Source: Bacillus sp. 522_BSPC | GTDB taxonomy: Bacteria; Bacillota; Bacilli; Bacillales; Cytobacillaceae | NCBI RefSeq assembly: GCF_001076885.1 | Contig: NZ_JVDT01000219.1 | Coordinates: 1 to 49,532 of the forward strand | Direction: 5' to 3' | DNA: 49,532 bases | Shown: positions 32,584 through 43,886 of the stretch, in pieces | How positions within the stretch are numbered: position 1 is the first letter of the stretch | How the letters are laid out: each line of letters begins with the position of its first letter | Notes under the pieces: generated by a model | Databases searched by the model: none | Told to the model about the DNA's origin: nothing | The model's input: the letters and a program-made list of their open reading frames with translations, nothing else | Made by a program: the position numbers and the translations under genes

Positions 32584-33699
32584 ATGAAAGATCCACGCAT
32601 TGATCAACTAGCAAAAAATTTAATTAATTATTCTGTTCGTTTACAAAAAGGAGAAAAAGTACTTATTGAAAACTTTGGACTTCAAAAGGAGCTTGTAAAA
32701 GCCCTTGTCCGTGAAGCATACGCTGTTGGAGGTTACCCATTTGTTTCCCTAAAAGACAATGATATTAATCGTTCCTTGCTTTTAGGAGCTCAAGAAGAGC
32801 AATATGAAATGATGGCACAATTTGAAGCAAATGTAATGCGTAATATGGATGCATACATTGGGCTTCGTGCTGGCGATAACATTAATGAACTTGCAGACGT
32901 ACCAGCAGAGGGAATGAAGATTGAAGGATCGACAATTGGTAAAAAGGTACATAGAGAAATTCGTGTGCCAAAAACTAGATGGGTTGTCCTACGTTATCCT
33001 AGTGCATCCATGGCACAGCTTGCGAGAATGAGCACAGATGCATTTGAGGATTTCTATTTCGATGTATGTAATCTAGATTACGGGAAAATGGATATAGCAA
33101 TGGATGCCCTTGTGGAGTTAATGAATCGTACAGATAAAGTTCGTTTAGCTGGTCCTGGCACAGACTTAACCTTCTCTATTAAGGATATTCCTGCAATAAA
33201 ATGTTCTGGACAAATGAATATCCCAGATGGTGAAGTCTATACTGCTCCTGTACGAGATTCAATCAATGGAGTACTAACATATAACACACCTTCCCCATAT
33301 CAGGGCTTTACTTTTGAAAATGTAAGCTTAAAGTTCGAAGATGGAAAAATTGTTGAAGCAACTTCAAATGATACAGAAAGATTGAACAAAGTTCTGGATA
33401 CAGATGAAGGTGCTCGTTATATTGGTGAATTTGCTATTGGAGTAAACCCATATATTTTACATCCGATGCAAGATATCTTATTCGATGAGAAAATCGATGG
33501 AAGCTTCCACTTTACACCAGGACAAGCTTACGATAACGCCTATAATGGCAATAACTCCAATATCCACTGGGATATGGTAAATATTCAACGTCCTGATTAT
33601 GGTGGCGGAGAAATCTACTTTGACGATGTGCTCATCAGAAAAGATGGTAAGTTTGTCATTCCAGAATTAGAAGCATTGAATCCAGAGAATTTAAAGTAA
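32584..33699 (+). CDS. ampS: Aminopeptidase, M29 family
   Basis: A 371-residue M29 (thermophilic) metalloaminopeptidase, AmpS/AmpT type, removing N-terminal residues from peptides in the cytosol. Metal ligands fit EIRVPKTRWVVLRYPS, the IPDGEVYTAP glutamate, GARYIGEFAIGVN and the C-terminal NIHWDMVNIQRPDYGGGEIYFDD. The ATG at 32584 lies seven bases after GGAGG; the in-frame TTG upstream overlaps the ribosome site. It is divergent from ytxG, the B. subtilis arrangement, and is followed by a terminator. Confidence 0.95.
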   Translation: MKDPRIDQLAKNLINYSVRLQKGEKVLIENFGLQKELVKALVREAYAVGGYPFVSLKDNDINRSLLLGAQEEQYEMMAQFEANVMRNMDAYIGLRAGDNINELADVPAEGMKIEGSTIGKKVHREIRVPKTRWVVLRYPSASMAQLARMSTDAFEDFYFDVCNLDYGKMDIAMDALVELMNRTDKVRLAGPGTDLTFSIKDIPAIKCSGQMNIPDGEVYTAPVRDSINGVLTYNTPSPYQGFTFENVSLKFEDGKIVEATSNDTERLNKVLDTDEGARYIGEFAIGVNPYILHPMQDILFDEKIDGSFHFTPGQAYDNAYNGNNSNIHWDMVNIQRPDYGGGEIYFDDVLIRKDGKFVIPELEALNPENLK

Positions 33700-33751
33700 T
33701 GATATTGAAATTCTAAACATTTGGTTTTTAAAATATCCGTATAAATTGTCA

Positions 33752-33790
33752 AAAAAGGGATCAGAATTAACATTCTGATCCCTTTCTTTC
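33752..33790 (+). terminator. Terminator of ampS
   Basis: AAAGGGATCAGAAT pairs with ATTCTGATCCCTTT and a T-rich run follows. It can also serve murC from the other side. Confidence 0.88.
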
Positions 33791-33823
33791 CCCTCTTAAA
33801 TATGAAGCTAAGAGTCCTATTGT

Positions 33824-35122
33824 CTATTCTAATGTTTTTTCATAAGCACTTTGATATTTTTGAATATCGCCTGCGCCCATAAACAAGATGACACTGTTAT
33901 TATGTTCACTTAATGAAGAAATCGTTTCTTCGGAAATGATTTTGCTTCCCGGTACTTTATCTGCTAAGTCTTTTATGCTTAGCTTACCGTGATTTTCACG
34001 GGCAGAACCAAATATATCACATAGATAGGTAGAATCTGCCAAATTCAAACTGTCTGCAAATTCTTGAAGAAACGCTTGTGTACGCGAAAATGTATGTGGC
34101 TGGAATACAGCAACTACTTCACGATCAGGATATTTCTGACGTGCTGCTTCCACCGTTGCTTTGATTTCTGTAGGATGGTGGGCATAGTCATCAATAATTA
34201 CCTGTGTACCGATTGTCTTTTCTGTAAATCTTCGTTTAACACCTTCAAATGTCATTAAACGTTCTTTCACGACTTCTGCGTCCAATTCTTCATAATGGCT
34301 AAGCGCGATCACCGATAGAGCATTTAAGATATTATGATCACCAAATGTCGGGATAGAGAATGTATTGTAATACGTATTACGTACATACACTTCAAACGTT
34401 GTGCCTTCCGTTGTTTTCTCCACATTCCTTGCTTGGAAGTCATTTTCGTCACCAAATCCATAAAATACTACCGGTACTTTCGCTTGAATTTTTTGCAGAT
34501 GTTCATCATCTCCACAAGCAAAAATTCCTTTTTTAACTTGCCATGCCATTTCTTGAAAGGCAGAAAATACATCATCCACATTAGCAAAATAATCTGGGTG
34601 ATCAAAATCAATATTAGTCATTACAGCATAATCAGGGAAATACGAAAGAAAATGTCTTCTGTATTCACAAGCTTCAAAAGCAAAATATTCTGCTCCTACT
34701 ACCCCTTTACCCGTTCCGTCACCAATTAAATACGCAGTAGGCTTAGCACCTTTCATTACATGTGAAAGTAACCCAGTCGTCGATGTTTTACCATGCGCAC
34801 CCGTTATGGCTATACTTGTAAATTGCTTCATAAAATCGCCAAGGAAACGATGGTAACGAATAACTGGAAGTCCTAGCTTCACTGCTTCTTCTACTTCTTC
34901 ATGTGTATCAGGAAAAGCATTCCCAACAATCACATTCATTCCTGGTTTAATGTTCTCTCGTTGAAAAGGAAGAATTTTTATTCCTGCTTGTTCTAAAGCA
35001 ACCTGAGTGAAAAATGTTTTCTCCACATCTGATCCTTGTACTTCGAAACCCATATCATGTAAAATTTGTGCTAATGCACTCATTCCCGACCCTTTTATAC
35101 CTACGAAGTGGTAAATAGTCAT
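33824..35122 (-). CDS. murC: UDP-N-acetylmuramate-L-alanine ligase
   Basis: A 432-residue Mur ligase adding L-alanine to UDP-MurNAc in cytosolic peptidoglycan precursor synthesis. The N-terminal Rossmann domain is [18 protein letters not shown]. The ATP loop is [12 protein letters not shown] (near residue 108). [15 protein letters not shown] and [13 protein letters not shown] belong to the C-terminal domain. The ATG at 35122 follows GGAGG by about eight bases, and [11 protein letters not shown] is the usual start; the earlier in-frame TTG is the first base triplet of the ribosome site. It lies downstream of sftA, with a 456-base spacer. Confidence 0.96.
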   Translation of the reverse strand: MTIYHFVGIKGSGMSALAQILHDMGFEVQGSDVEKTFFTQVALEQAGIKILPFQRENIKPGMNVIVGNAFPDTHEEVEEAVKLGLPVIRYHRFLGDFMKQFTSIAITGAHGKTSTTGLLSHVMKGAKPTAYLIGDGTGKGVVGAEYFAFEACEYRRHFLSYFPDYAVMTNIDFDHPDYFANVDDVFSAFQEMAWQVKKGIFACGDDEHLQKIQAKVPVVFYGFGDENDFQARNVEKTTEGTTFEVYVRNTYYNTFSIPTFGDHNILNALSVIALSHYEELDAEVVKERLMTFEGVKRRFTEKTIGTQVIIDDYAHHPTEIKATVEAARQKYPDREVVAVFQPHTFSRTQAFLQEFADSLNLADSTYLCDIFGSARENHGKLSIKDLADKVPGSKIISEETISSLSEHNNSVILFMGAGDIQKYQSAYEKTLE

Positions 35123-35578
35123 ATAAAGAACCTCCAACTACGCATATCTTTTAACAGTATATGATATCCTCATTCAATTTGCTAATTGCATTTATATGTA
35201 TGCAATTTTGATTTTATTTTATTTTTTCTCATTTAGCATTTATTCATGTTCTCGCTAAACATTAACTTTTTTTTCCTTTTTTATTTCACATTTATTCATT
35301 ATATCATCTTTTAAGTTGAAAAACTACGCAACAATACATTTCCAATGTATGACATTTTTAACCAAATGCCTTTTCTTATAGCTTTTTCGTAAAGATGTTA
35401 CTCTATCCCCAAGTCTAAAATACACTCCGCTTTCCGCAGGGCTCGCACTAAAATCGCTTCTGCAGGGTCTCAAAGTGGCTCGCTACTCTCTCATTAGGTC
35501 TAGGTATAACGCTACTCTATTTTTCCAACTAATTCTTTTTTATTAATAAAATACGATTTTTTAGAAAACAGCCTTTTT
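35123..35578. repeat. Spacer with a decayed GC-rich dispersed repeat
   Basis: No gene is seen. Within this AT-rich spacer, 35415-35500 is distinctly GC-richer (CTCCGCTTTCCGCAGGGCTC, GCTTCTGCAGGGTCTC, AAGTGGCTCGCTACTCTC). This matches the style of repeats with CCGC-tttcc-GCGGG arms that I recall scattered between genes in Bacillus genomes. The remainder is low-complexity and includes the murC promoter region. Confidence 0.45.
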
Positions 35579-38092
35579 TCATTCACTGTCCTGCAATTGT
35601 ATTAATTCACTTTCTGTGATTAATACTTCTCTAGGCTTCGTTCCTCTTGCTTCTGATATAAACCCTTGCTTTTCCATCATATCAATCAGCCTTGCTGCCC
35701 GATTATAGCCAATTTTAAAGTTCCTTTGAAGACTAGATGTTGAAGCACCACCTTGTTCAATAATAAATTCACATGCTTCATAAAATAGCTCATCTTCTTC
35801 TTCAGACATTTGGACCTTTTTTAACAGCTCTTCTTGTTCAAATAAATATTCAGGTTTTCTTTCTTTTCTAACGTGGGCCACTACTTGATCAATTTCTTCA
35901 TCTGATACAAAGGTACCTTGCAATCGTACTGGCTTTGATGTTCCATTTTCTAAAAACAGCATATCTCCTTTACCCAATAGCTTCTCGGCACCACTAATAT
36001 CTATTACGGTTCGTGAATCAATTTGAGAGGAGACAGAGAAAGCGATTCGTGTCGGCACATTTGCCTTAATCAAACCGGTAATAACATCAACTGAAGGTCT
36101 CTGTGTGGCAATCAAAAGGTGAATTCCACACGCTCTTGCTTTTTGAGCTATTCTGCTAATTGCTTCTTCTACATCTGCTGGTGCCATCATCATTAAATCC
36201 GCTAATTCATCAATCACAATAACTAAATAAGGCAATTTGTCACTGTATCTTTTATGTTCATCAGCTAGTTGATTAAACTTAGTAATGTCTCTAACCCCGG
36301 CATGTGCTAATAACTCATATCTTCTTTCCATCTCTTCTACAGCCCATTTTAATGCAGCCGTTGCCGCCTTTACATCTGTAATAACGGGACTTGCTAAATG
36401 AGGCACATAATTATATGGTGCCAACTCAACCATTTTAGGATCCACTAACAATAGCTTTAATTCTTCTGGCTTTGCCTTATACAGCAAGCTAACAAGCATT
36501 GTATTTATACATACGCTTTTCCCAGAACCAGTTGCCCCAGCGATTAAGCCATGTGGCATTTTTCGTAAATCTGTTACGATTGGTTTACCGGAAATATCTA
36601 ATCCCATAGCTACAGTTAAAGGAGAAGATGAATTTTTAAATTCATCGCTTTCCAAAATTTCTCTTATTAGCACAGGTCGGCTACTTTGATTTGGCACCTC
36701 TATTCCTACCGTATGCTTTCCAGGAATTGGTGCTTCAATTCTTATATCTTTAGCAGCTAAGCTTAATTTTAGATCATCCGAAAGGTTTGTAATTTTACTA
36801 ACCTTAACTCCTGGCTCAGGCTGTACTTCATATCGTGTCACAGAGGGTCCTTGTGTTACATTTACTACCTTTGCATGAACATTAAAGTTAGTAAATGTAT
36901 TATTTAAAAGTAGTGTCTGCTCTTCAATCCAGCCGTCCTTTTCTATTTGCAAAATAGGGGGATGTAATAAATTTTCTTCTGGAAAAACGTAATATGGTAA
37001 ATCATGATGGTTCTCCATATCCTTCTCTAGCATAGAAGTGGTTTCTTCTTCCAACTTCGGTTGCTGAAGCGGCTTCTCATAGGCTTTATTTTCGACTTTT
37101 TTATTAGCCAATGACTGTCTATCTTTATTTAGCATCAATACATTAAAAGGCAATGGACCTTTTCTAGAAGAGGTTGCTTTCTTGTTTTCTTTTTCTTGTA
37201 ATTCTGTCTCTCGCGCTTCTTCTTCAATTGCTCCAATGATTTCTTCCTTATTTTGCTCAGGAATTTTTTCTTCCCCAATTTCCAAATCTTTCAGCAAAAT
37301 CGGCTGATCGTTTTGTTCTTGCTCTTCTACTAAACTTTCAGTTTGTGTAATAACTTCATCATCCATTTCAGGTGACACTATTTCTTCCGCTTCTAGTGAA
37401 CTATCCCCACTATCCTTATTTTGCAAGTTTTTCTCACTCTCTAACCATTCTTCTGTAAACAGAGAAAGTATTTCCTCTTGCTCATTAATTGGCTCGATTA
37501 CTTCCTGAGTGGATGTAGGATGTTCTTGAGCTACAGCTATCTTATCATTCACTATTTCATTCCATGCAAGTAATTCCTCATTCTGCCTTTGTTCTGTCTG
37601 GATAGTAGCCGATTCAACCGGAGATTCAATCTCTTCTTTTACTCTTGGTTGTTGTATCGTAATACTCGTTTCTTTTCGTTCCGGTCGATTATATCCATAT
37701 ATAGGAGAAATTGTTTCTGTCGGCTTAAAAGGTCGATTAGAACTATATGTATTGGATGTTTGATTTTCCCTCGGATTACTTTTAGGCTCTTCTTTTAATG
37801 GACGATTAAATGGTTGATTGCTATCTTGTCTTTCATCCGCGAAAGTTTGTCCTGCTTTCTCTCTTCTAGTTTTCCTTTCTATTTCCTTCCTATCGTCTTC
37901 ATCCCCATCTGGAATTAACGGAAAGCGAAAGTTTCCTTTCGGATATTGATAAATAACTTTGGAATCCATCTCTTTTTTCCATGCTGTTGATTCCTTGTTT
38001 GGTTGATCGTATACCTCTACCGTTTCTTCAATTTGGTTCAGCTCATCTTCTTCACTAACAAACTGTTTAAATACTTTCTTGAACCAATTCAC
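35579..38092 (-). CDS. sftA: SftA, soluble FtsK/SpoIIIE-type DNA translocase
   Basis: An 837-residue DNA translocase that moves along chromosomal DNA at the division septum. The N-terminal 350 residues are acidic, low-complexity linker rich in E, Q and N, with no membrane helices, which separates SftA from SpoIIIE/FtsK. The motor follows: HTVGIEVPNQSS, Walker A LIAGATGSGKSVCINTML, LLLVDPKMVELAPY, Walker B LPYLVIVIDELADLMM, and ATQRPSVDVITG. The C-terminal winged-helix gamma domain (GGASTSSLQRNFKIGYNRAARLID) reads orienting sequences. It corresponds to B. subtilis YtpS/YtpT (SftA) beside murC. The length is somewhat below that of the B. subtilis protein. Confidence 0.94.
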   Translation of the reverse strand: MNWFKKVFKQFVSEEDELNQIEETVEVYDQPNKESTAWKKEMDSKVIYQYPKGNFRFPLIPDGDEDDRKEIERKTRREKAGQTFADERQDSNQPFNRPLKEEPKSNPRENQTSNTYSSNRPFKPTETISPIYGYNRPERKETSITIQQPRVKEEIESPVESATIQTEQRQNEELLAWNEIVNDKIAVAQEHPTSTQEVIEPINEQEEILSLFTEEWLESEKNLQNKDSGDSSLEAEEIVSPEMDDEVITQTESLVEEQEQNDQPILLKDLEIGEEKIPEQNKEEIIGAIEEEARETELQEKENKKATSSRKGPLPFNVLMLNKDRQSLANKKVENKAYEKPLQQPKLEEETTSMLEKDMENHHDLPYYVFPEENLLHPPILQIEKDGWIEEQTLLLNNTFTNFNVHAKVVNVTQGPSVTRYEVQPEPGVKVSKITNLSDDLKLSLAAKDIRIEAPIPGKHTVGIEVPNQSSRPVLIREILESDEFKNSSSPLTVAMGLDISGKPIVTDLRKMPHGLIAGATGSGKSVCINTMLVSLLYKAKPEELKLLLVDPKMVELAPYNYVPHLASPVITDVKAATAALKWAVEEMERRYELLAHAGVRDITKFNQLADEHKRYSDKLPYLVIVIDELADLMMMAPADVEEAISRIAQKARACGIHLLIATQRPSVDVITGLIKANVPTRIAFSVSSQIDSRTVIDISGAEKLLGKGDMLFLENGTSKPVRLQGTFVSDEEIDQVVAHVRKERKPEYLFEQEELLKKVQMSEEEDELFYEACEFIIEQGGASTSSLQRNFKIGYNRAARLIDMMEKQGFISEARGTKPREVLITESELIQLQDSE

Positions 38093-38473
38093 ACTTAATC
38101 ACTCTTTCTTTCAAATCTCATTACTATTTTAACAGTTATGTTCAGAATTTCGAGCACTATTTTTTAACATCTCTTCCTTTCCCTATTCAGGAAGAGACTA
38201 AACAAAAAATTAAACATCGATTCGTATAATGAGAGTCATCTACAAAAAAAGAGAAACGATTTGAAAGTTTTTTGATTCCTAATTGCCCTTTCATCAAGTT
38301 TCTCTTTTTAATTAAGTAAAACGGGGTAATTTCCCCGTTTTCATCAAAGGAAATGGTGTTCCTCTTCTCCATGGTATCTTTCAACCTACATGCATGTTAT
38401 TTTAATATAAAAACATTTCAATTAGATGTCATTCAAAAGTAATTTATGCATCGATTTGATTACATTCATACGA
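38093..38473. other. Structured spacer between ytpQ and sftA
   Basis: In B. subtilis the ytpR gene (a tRNA-binding-domain protein) lies between ytpQ and sftA; it is absent here. The spacer has two hairpins instead: AAAAAGAGAAAC (38246-38257) with GTTTCTCTTTTT (38298-38309), and AAAACGGGG (38318-38326) with CCCCGTTTT (38333-38341). The second could end ytpQ transcripts. A 65-codon frame covers both hairpins but lacks a good ribosome site. Confidence 0.55.
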
Positions 38474-39280
38474 TTATTTTTCGCGCTTTTTATTTTTCCC
38501 TAATATAAACACTGGCTCTAATTCTCCATTTTCATAGAGAAAAGATAATGCAGTAATTGGAACTCTGCCACTTGCAAAAAAGCTCATCGTCATTTGGGCA
38601 AGTATATCATACCCTGTTTCATTTCGAATATCTCCAATTATAAGGACATCCTGATGTGGCACAGCAACAGTCATTGTTCCTTCCATCTGTTCATCCATTT
38701 CTTTTAAAAATGCATCATTTAATATCCTACTTGCATCGTAGCCATCATTACTATTTATAAAATAAAAGATATTTTCTGCAACACTGTCTGTCTTTACACT
38801 AGTTGGTAGCGACCTTACGTTAAAGAGAGCCATCTCTTTAATAGCTGTCTTTGTCCACTTTTCCTTTTCCATTAATTTCTCGTCGATGAGACGATACGTG
38901 TTTCCCATATCTAAGGCATAGTATATTCTTGTTTCTGCTGTATGCTCATCTGTTATAAATGGAATCTCTTCATTCGATTGCTGTGGAAAAGAAGTAGAAC
39001 GTATAACTGGAAAGATTTTTTTCTCTTTCCCATCTATTTTGCTATCTTTTTCAATTGCTCCTAATCCATGCTCAATATAATAAACAATCTCATCTACTGC
39101 TTTCTCTTTTTGTGTTTCCCATTTTGCAATTATTTCAGGTAAAGAGACCGTAACGCCCTTGCCTGTCTGCTTGCTTTCTATGCGTACCAGATCTTTTTTA
39201 CTATCAAAAGTAAATGTCCGATCCTCGTTATTAATTCGTTGTTTAAGCATGTCCTTCATTTTTTTACTGGTCATTTTCAT
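38474..39280 (-). CDS. ytpQ: YtpQ, DUF1444 protein
   Basis: A 268-residue cytosolic protein of the conserved DUF1444 / YtpQ family. The start [16 protein letters not shown] matches the B. subtilis protein as I remember it, and [14 protein letters not shown] and [13 protein letters not shown] are family-typical stretches. No signal peptide or catalytic motif is evident. The molecular function is not established. It lies downstream of ytpP on the same strand, 244 bases away. Confidence 0.9.
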   Translation of the reverse strand: MKMTSKKMKDMLKQRINNEDRTFTFDSKKDLVRIESKQTGKGVTVSLPEIIAKWETQKEKAVDEIVYYIEHGLGAIEKDSKIDGKEKKIFPVIRSTSFPQQSNEEIPFITDEHTAETRIYYALDMGNTYRLIDEKLMEKEKWTKTAIKEMALFNVRSLPTSVKTDSVAENIFYFINSNDGYDASRILNDAFLKEMDEQMEGTMTVAVPHQDVLIIGDIRNETGYDILAQMTMSFFASGRVPITALSFLYENGELEPVFILGKNKKREK

Positions 39281-39524
39281 TCTTGCTTCACTTCCGTCCT
39301 ATTAGGTGTCATTTTTTTTATTATACTCTATCCCATCTTATATTCATCGTTTTGATAATGAATTTTATTCAAATCAATGGAAAAAGGTTATCTCAAATAG
39401 AAAAATATAGCAGGAAACTATGTTATTCCTACGCTATATTTTTTATGGGAGACAACCTTTTAACGTAAACAAATCTTCTTAAACTGCTTCTCACTTATGC
39501 ACGTAATAAATACGCACCATTCCT

Positions 39525-39839
39525 TTATAAAGACTCAATAAATTTTTCAATTTCTTCTTGTGTTTTTCGATCCTTGCTTACAAATCTGCCTAGTTCTTTT
39601 CCGCCTTCAAAAGCAATAAAGCTTGGAATGCCAAATACGTCTAATTCGATGCATGTATCAATAAATTTATCTCGATCCACATGTACAAATGTATAGTTAT
39701 CATATTTAGCTTCTACTTCTGGCATAAATGGTTCAATAAATCGACAGTCTCCACACCATTGTGCTGAAAAAAGAAAAATATGTTTTTCCGGACTATTTTT
39801 AAGCTCTGTAAATTCTTCTACTGATTGTAAATCTTTCAT
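39525..39839 (-). CDS. ytpP: Thioredoxin-like protein YtpP
   Basis: A 104-residue thioredoxin-fold protein. The redox motif is FSAQWCGDCRFIEPF (Cys29 and Cys32, WCGDC rather than the WCGPC of TrxA), and FGIPSFIAF supplies the cis-proline. The fold is complete and there is no signal peptide, so it works in the cytosol as a disulfide reductase or peroxidase-like auxiliary. GGGGG precedes the ATG. It is probably transcribed alone or with ytpQ. Confidence 0.93.
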   Translation of the reverse strand: MKDLQSVEEFTELKNSPEKHIFLFSAQWCGDCRFIEPFMPEVEAKYDNYTFVHVDRDKFIDTCIELDVFGIPSFIAFEGGKELGRFVSKDRKTQEEIEKFIESL

Positions 39840-40076
39840 TGTAAAGCCCCCTTAAATAATTCATGCCACTTTCTTTAAATAGTATCAGAATTCCCTTTTC
39901 CTAACTACTAATATGCTTTCCTATTGATTGGATTTTATCAACCAATCCCCTCTCTTTTTTCATGTCATTTTAACTATTTCATAAAATTCTTTAAATGACT
40001 ATTGTCCTATTTTTCATTCCCATCTATAATTATATAATATTCAGTTTTTTAAGAATTTTCAAAAAGAGGTGATGGA

Positions 40077-42077
40077 ATGAAAACAATAAAATCGAAATTA
40101 TATTTTATTTTAGGATTAGCAATTTGTGGATTTATTTCTATTTTAGGCGCAATATTCGTTCTTAATAATGCTCAAACAGAAAGTAAACAACAAGAACTAC
40201 ATCTATTATCTACTATTGGGGATGGAAAAGAGATTAAAGCGATTATTTATGAGACACGAAATATCGAAGGGGAATATCTCCAATTACCAAGCTACGCATT
40301 AGCAGAAAGTGTAAAAGCTGAGGGGACAAAATTAGTCCACCTAGCTGAGCAATACAGTGAAGATAAAAATCTTTCAAAAGAACTACAACAAAAATTTAAA
40401 CAAATAGCTGCAGATGGGAATAATTATTTAGATGGATTTGATACATTGTCTAACCAATATGAAACGATTGGTTACGAACCATATGAAGGACTAAAGGGGA
40501 ACGTTCAAAGTTCTGTTAAAGAACTGCAATCGATTATACAGTATACAAACGATAGCATTCTTATTTCTGAACTCGAGGAATTACATACTAATGAAGAACA
40601 TTATATTACTACACAAAATAAGATATTTTATGAAAATTTCCTCGAGATTTCATCCGGCTATGCAGATAGATTAGATAATAACACCGCTCTTTCAGCTGAG
40701 CAAAAGCAGGCGATTACAACTAGTTTCAATAATTATTTTGATGCTTTGAAAGAAATCAACCGTTCTTATGAAGGAAGTACTGATTTTATCACAGCCTTTG
40801 ATTCACAATCTCAATCCATCCAAACCAACATTCAAGAACTTGAAAACGCCCTATCTAGTGAACAAAACAGATTAAATACAGAATTGCTTCAAAAAAATAG
40901 AATGTATACTGCCATCATCCTTTCTGTCAGTATTCTCATCATTTTACTCCTATTTGTCATTGGATTATTTCTTTTAAAAATGATTAATAAATCGATTCAA
41001 TTACTTATCTCCGCTGCAAAAAAAATTAGTGAGGGAAATTTTTATTATCGTGTTCCTATAACAACTAAAGATGAAATGAGTATTCTTGCAACTGCTTTTA
41101 ATCAGATGGCAGAAAAAGTCCAAAATAGTTTACTCTTTATCTCTACTTCAGGGGATCAATTACATGCTTCGTCCCAAGAGTTAAGTACTATTTCAAAAGA
41201 GACAACTGCACAAGCAAATGAAGTGGACCAAAGCATCCAGCAAATTGCTTTAGGAGCTTCAGAACAGTCTAATCGTCTATTTAACAGTCTTCATAATATA
41301 AAAGATGTGGAAGAAGCGATTGAGCAAGCAGTGACACTTGATAAACAGGTTACAAAAGAGGTTCATTTAGCTAGCGAAGAAAGTAAAATAGGCTTGCAAA
41401 CAGTGAAGGAATTAGAAAATATATCTACACATTTTCTTCACTTAACACAAATGCTAACAAAAAAAGTGGTACATGCTACCTATTATTCGGAAAAAATCGC
41501 TTCGATTGTTGATACCATTCAAACCATTGCAGACAGTACAAATCTCCTTGCCTTAAATGCTGCTATTGAAGCTGCCAGAGCAGGAGAAAGTGGAAAAGGA
41601 TTTACGGTTGTCGCAACAGAAGTTCGTCATCTAGCAGAAAAATCAAAAAAGGAAGCAGAAGACATCCACTGCTTAGTTTCTGAAATGACAGAGGAAATGA
41701 ATCAGCTGAAGGAAAATGCTGAACAGTTAAACGAATACAGGAGTTATCAAGAAAAATCAGTTTATACGACAAAATTAGTTTTTGAAAATATAGTGAAATC
41801 CATTGCCAATATCAATGTAAAAGTGGGTACAATCAACAAAGCAGTAACGAAAATTAAGGAAGCAAATCAGTCCTTAAAGGGGGATGTTCTTGAGGTATAC
41901 AATGTTTCTCAAAATGCAGCTGCTTCCACACAGGAGGTTTCTGCTTCTAGTGAAGTTCAATTAGAGGCTGTTATTAAAGTAAATGATTCCGCTTCTCTTC
42001 TTCAGCAAATCGCCTTAGATCTGCATAGTGAAGTAAATCAATTCACGCTATCTCCTCCTGATGAAAAGCAGCTTTAA
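40077..42077 (+). CDS. Methyl-accepting chemotaxis protein
   Basis: A 666-residue transmembrane chemoreceptor. It has a membrane helix at residues 8-28, an extracellular helical sensor domain to about 275, a second membrane helix at about 276-300 and a HAMP domain ([20 protein letters not shown]). The cytoplasmic signalling hairpin has its tip at [20 protein letters not shown]. It passes ligand signals to CheA/CheW. GAGGTGATGG lies before the ATG. The ligand is unknown; the sensor has four long helices without a Cache signature. It is a single gene within the ytp region and probably an addition relative to B. subtilis. Confidence 0.94.
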   Translation: MKTIKSKLYFILGLAICGFISILGAIFVLNNAQTESKQQELHLLSTIGDGKEIKAIIYETRNIEGEYLQLPSYALAESVKAEGTKLVHLAEQYSEDKNLSKELQQKFKQIAADGNNYLDGFDTLSNQYETIGYEPYEGLKGNVQSSVKELQSIIQYTNDSILISELEELHTNEEHYITTQNKIFYENFLEISSGYADRLDNNTALSAEQKQAITTSFNNYFDALKEINRSYEGSTDFITAFDSQSQSIQTNIQELENALSSEQNRLNTELLQKNRMYTAIILSVSILIILLLFVIGLFLLKMINKSIQLLISAAKKISEGNFYYRVPITTKDEMSILATAFNQMAEKVQNSLLFISTSGDQLHASSQELSTISKETTAQANEVDQSIQQIALGASEQSNRLFNSLHNIKDVEEAIEQAVTLDKQVTKEVHLASEESKIGLQTVKELENISTHFLHLTQMLTKKVVHATYYSEKIASIVDTIQTIADSTNLLALNAAIEAARAGESGKGFTVVATEVRHLAEKSKKEAEDIHCLVSEMTEEMNQLKENAEQLNEYRSYQEKSVYTTKLVFENIVKSIANINVKVGTINKAVTKIKEANQSLKGDVLEVYNVSQNAAASTQEVSASSEVQLEAVIKVNDSASLLQQIALDLHSEVNQFTLSPPDEKQL

Positions 42078-42166
42078 ATAAAATAACTCTTATATATAGA
42101 TAATAGAGAAGATGGTGTACTTAAGCCATCTCCTCTATTATGAAAAAGTCGGATGAGAGTTATGCT

Positions 42167-42685
42167 TTATTTATTTATTTGGTGAAATTCCATTTGTCCA
42201 ATGAGTAATTCGACAACATGTTTAAACATCGAGGTTCTATTTATTCTCCCACTTGTAAATATCCCGATAGCACCTTCGTTATGGCGCACATTTTCTTTTT
42301 GGGCATATTCATCCATAACTGGTCCTAATTCTTTCCCTGCAACTAACTCCGTCTCAATTTCTTTCGGTAACGGTATTCTTGCTCCACTTGCGATAAAGGT
42401 TGTTCCATCCTTTAATACTAATGCACCCCAATTATTCAAAAAGAGGATATCATTTGTGTGATGTACTCCTCCTTCCAATCCAATCCCTATCTCCCCTTCT
42501 CCCTCTAGTAAAGCAGCTTTGGCTCGATTAATTGCACCTTTAATAGTTTCTTCATCTGAAAATGGTTGATCACTGACTCCAGAGCTAACATTGAACATAG
42601 CATATTCCATATGTTTGTCATTTCCTAGACAATTTTTGACGGCATTCACTTTAGCCATATTATTTGTACCGATACAAACTTTCAT
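42167..42685 (-). CDS. DUF84 inosine/xanthosine triphosphatase
   Basis: A 172-residue house-cleaning NTPase of the DUF84 (YjjX-like) family, which hydrolyses damaged purine nucleotides such as ITP and XTP. The N-terminus KVCIGTNNMAKVNAVKNCL, the ligand loop SDEETIKGAINRAKAAL and GIGLEGGVHHTNDILFLNNW are the family hallmarks. It is cytosolic. The ATG follows GGAGAG. It lies downstream of ytoP on the same strand with a terminator in between. Confidence 0.9.
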   Translation of the reverse strand: MKVCIGTNNMAKVNAVKNCLGNDKHMEYAMFNVSSGVSDQPFSDEETIKGAINRAKAALLEGEGEIGIGLEGGVHHTNDILFLNNWGALVLKDGTTFIASGARIPLPKEIETELVAGKELGPVMDEYAQKENVRHNEGAIGIFTSGRINRTSMFKHVVELLIGQMEFHQINK

Positions 42686-42715
42686 GATTATTCTCTCCTA
42701 ACAAAATTTCTACAG

Positions 42716-42755
42716 AAAAAGGTATCTCAGCTAATTATAGTTGAGACACCTTTTA
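42716..42755 (-). terminator. Terminator of ytoP
   Basis: On the minus strand AAAAGGT and ACCTTTTT flank TCTCA/TGAGA in a stem with single mismatches, then a T run. Confidence 0.7.
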
Positions 42756-42812
42756 TGAAGAAAATTCTTCTTTGTTCAAAACAATGCAAATCTACGCTAA
42801 ATCTGACTATAT

Positions 42813-43886
42813 TTATTGATTAGCACGCAGTGTTTCAATTGTGGTATTATCTGTTGTTTTTACTAATTTAGTAAGCAATTCCTTTGCAGCTGCATAATCA
42901 TCGATATGAATAATAGAAGCACTTGTATGAATATATCGAGAACATATTCCAATAACAGCACTTGGAACCCCGTCATTAGAAATATGAACTTGTCCCGCAT
43001 CTGTTCCACCAGGTGAAATAAAATACTGATAGGCAATTTTATTAGACTCAGCAGTATCTAAAATAAATTCTCTCATTCCTTTATGCATAACCATTGTACG
43101 ATCATAAATACGGAGTAAGGCACCTTTACCAAGCTGGCCAAATTGATTTTTATCCCCTGAGGCATCATTTGCAGGACTTGCATCTAAAGCATAGAATACA
43201 TCGGGCTTAATCATATTAGCTGCTGTTCTAGCCCCTCTAAGACCTACTTCTTCTTGTACGGTAGCACCAGAATATAAGATATTTGGTATCTCTTCTCCTT
43301 GAAGGTTTTTCAACAATTCAATTGCTAACCCACAGCCATAACGATTATCCCACGCTTTGGCCATAATTTTCTTTTCATTCGCAAGAGGAGTAAATGGGCA
43401 AATTGGAACAATCATCTGACCTGGTTTAATTCCAATTTTCAAGGCATCTTCTTTATCATCAGCACCAATATCAATAAGCATATTTTTTATATCCATTGGT
43501 TTACTTCTTAATGCTTCATCCAATAGATGTGGAGGAATAGAACCAATAACCCCTATTACAGGACCATTATTCGTAATTATCTGTACTCTTTGTGCTAGAA
43601 GCACTTGACTCCACCATCCACCTATTGGCTGAAAACGAATCATTCCATTATCTGTGATGGATGTTACCATAAATCCAACTTCATCCATATGACCAGCAAC
43701 CATTACAGTCGGGCCATCCTCTTGCCCTCTTTTTACACCAAATATACTGCCAAGATTATCTTGCACTATCTCATTTGTATAAAGACTTAATTGTTCTTTC
43801 ATAAAATTTCGAACTTGATGTTCATTCCCAGCTACACCAGGAAGTTCTGTTAAAGTTCTAAACATATCCAAAGTTTGTTGTTCCAT
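42813..43886 (-). CDS. ytoP: M42-family aminopeptidase YtoP
   Basis: A 357-residue di-metal aminopeptidase of family M42 (glutamyl aminopeptidase/endoglucanase M type). Metal and catalytic motifs are [13 protein letters not shown] (His and Asp), AWDNRYGCG (bridging Asp), [11 protein letters not shown] (catalytic and metal Glu), [10 protein letters not shown] and the C-terminal [16 protein letters not shown] (His). The enzyme trims peptides in the cytosol, usually as a dodecamer. AAAGGAG precedes the ATG. The length is normal. Confidence 0.95.
   Translation of the reverse strand: MEQQTLDMFRTLTELPGVAGNEHQVRNFMKEQLSLYTNEIVQDNLGSIFGVKRGQEDGPTVMVAGHMDEVGFMVTSITDNGMIRFQPIGGWWSQVLLAQRVQIITNNGPVIGVIGSIPPHLLDEALRSKPMDIKNMLIDIGADDKEDALKIGIKPGQMIVPICPFTPLANEKKIMAKAWDNRYGCGLAIELLKNLQGEEIPNILYSGATVQEEVGLRGARTAANMIKPDVFYALDASPANDASGDKNQFGQLGKGALLRIYDRTMVMHKGMREFILDTAESNKIAYQYFISPGGTDAGQVHISNDGVPSAVIGICSRYIHTSASIIHIDDYAAAKELLTKLVKTTDNTTIETLRANQ

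Noticed and set aside
38187-38384. 65-codon minus-strand frame between ytpQ and sftA
   Set aside because: It begins at TTG or ATG without a good ribosome site, spans two intrinsic-terminator-like hairpins and matches no family known to me. It is treated as non-coding.
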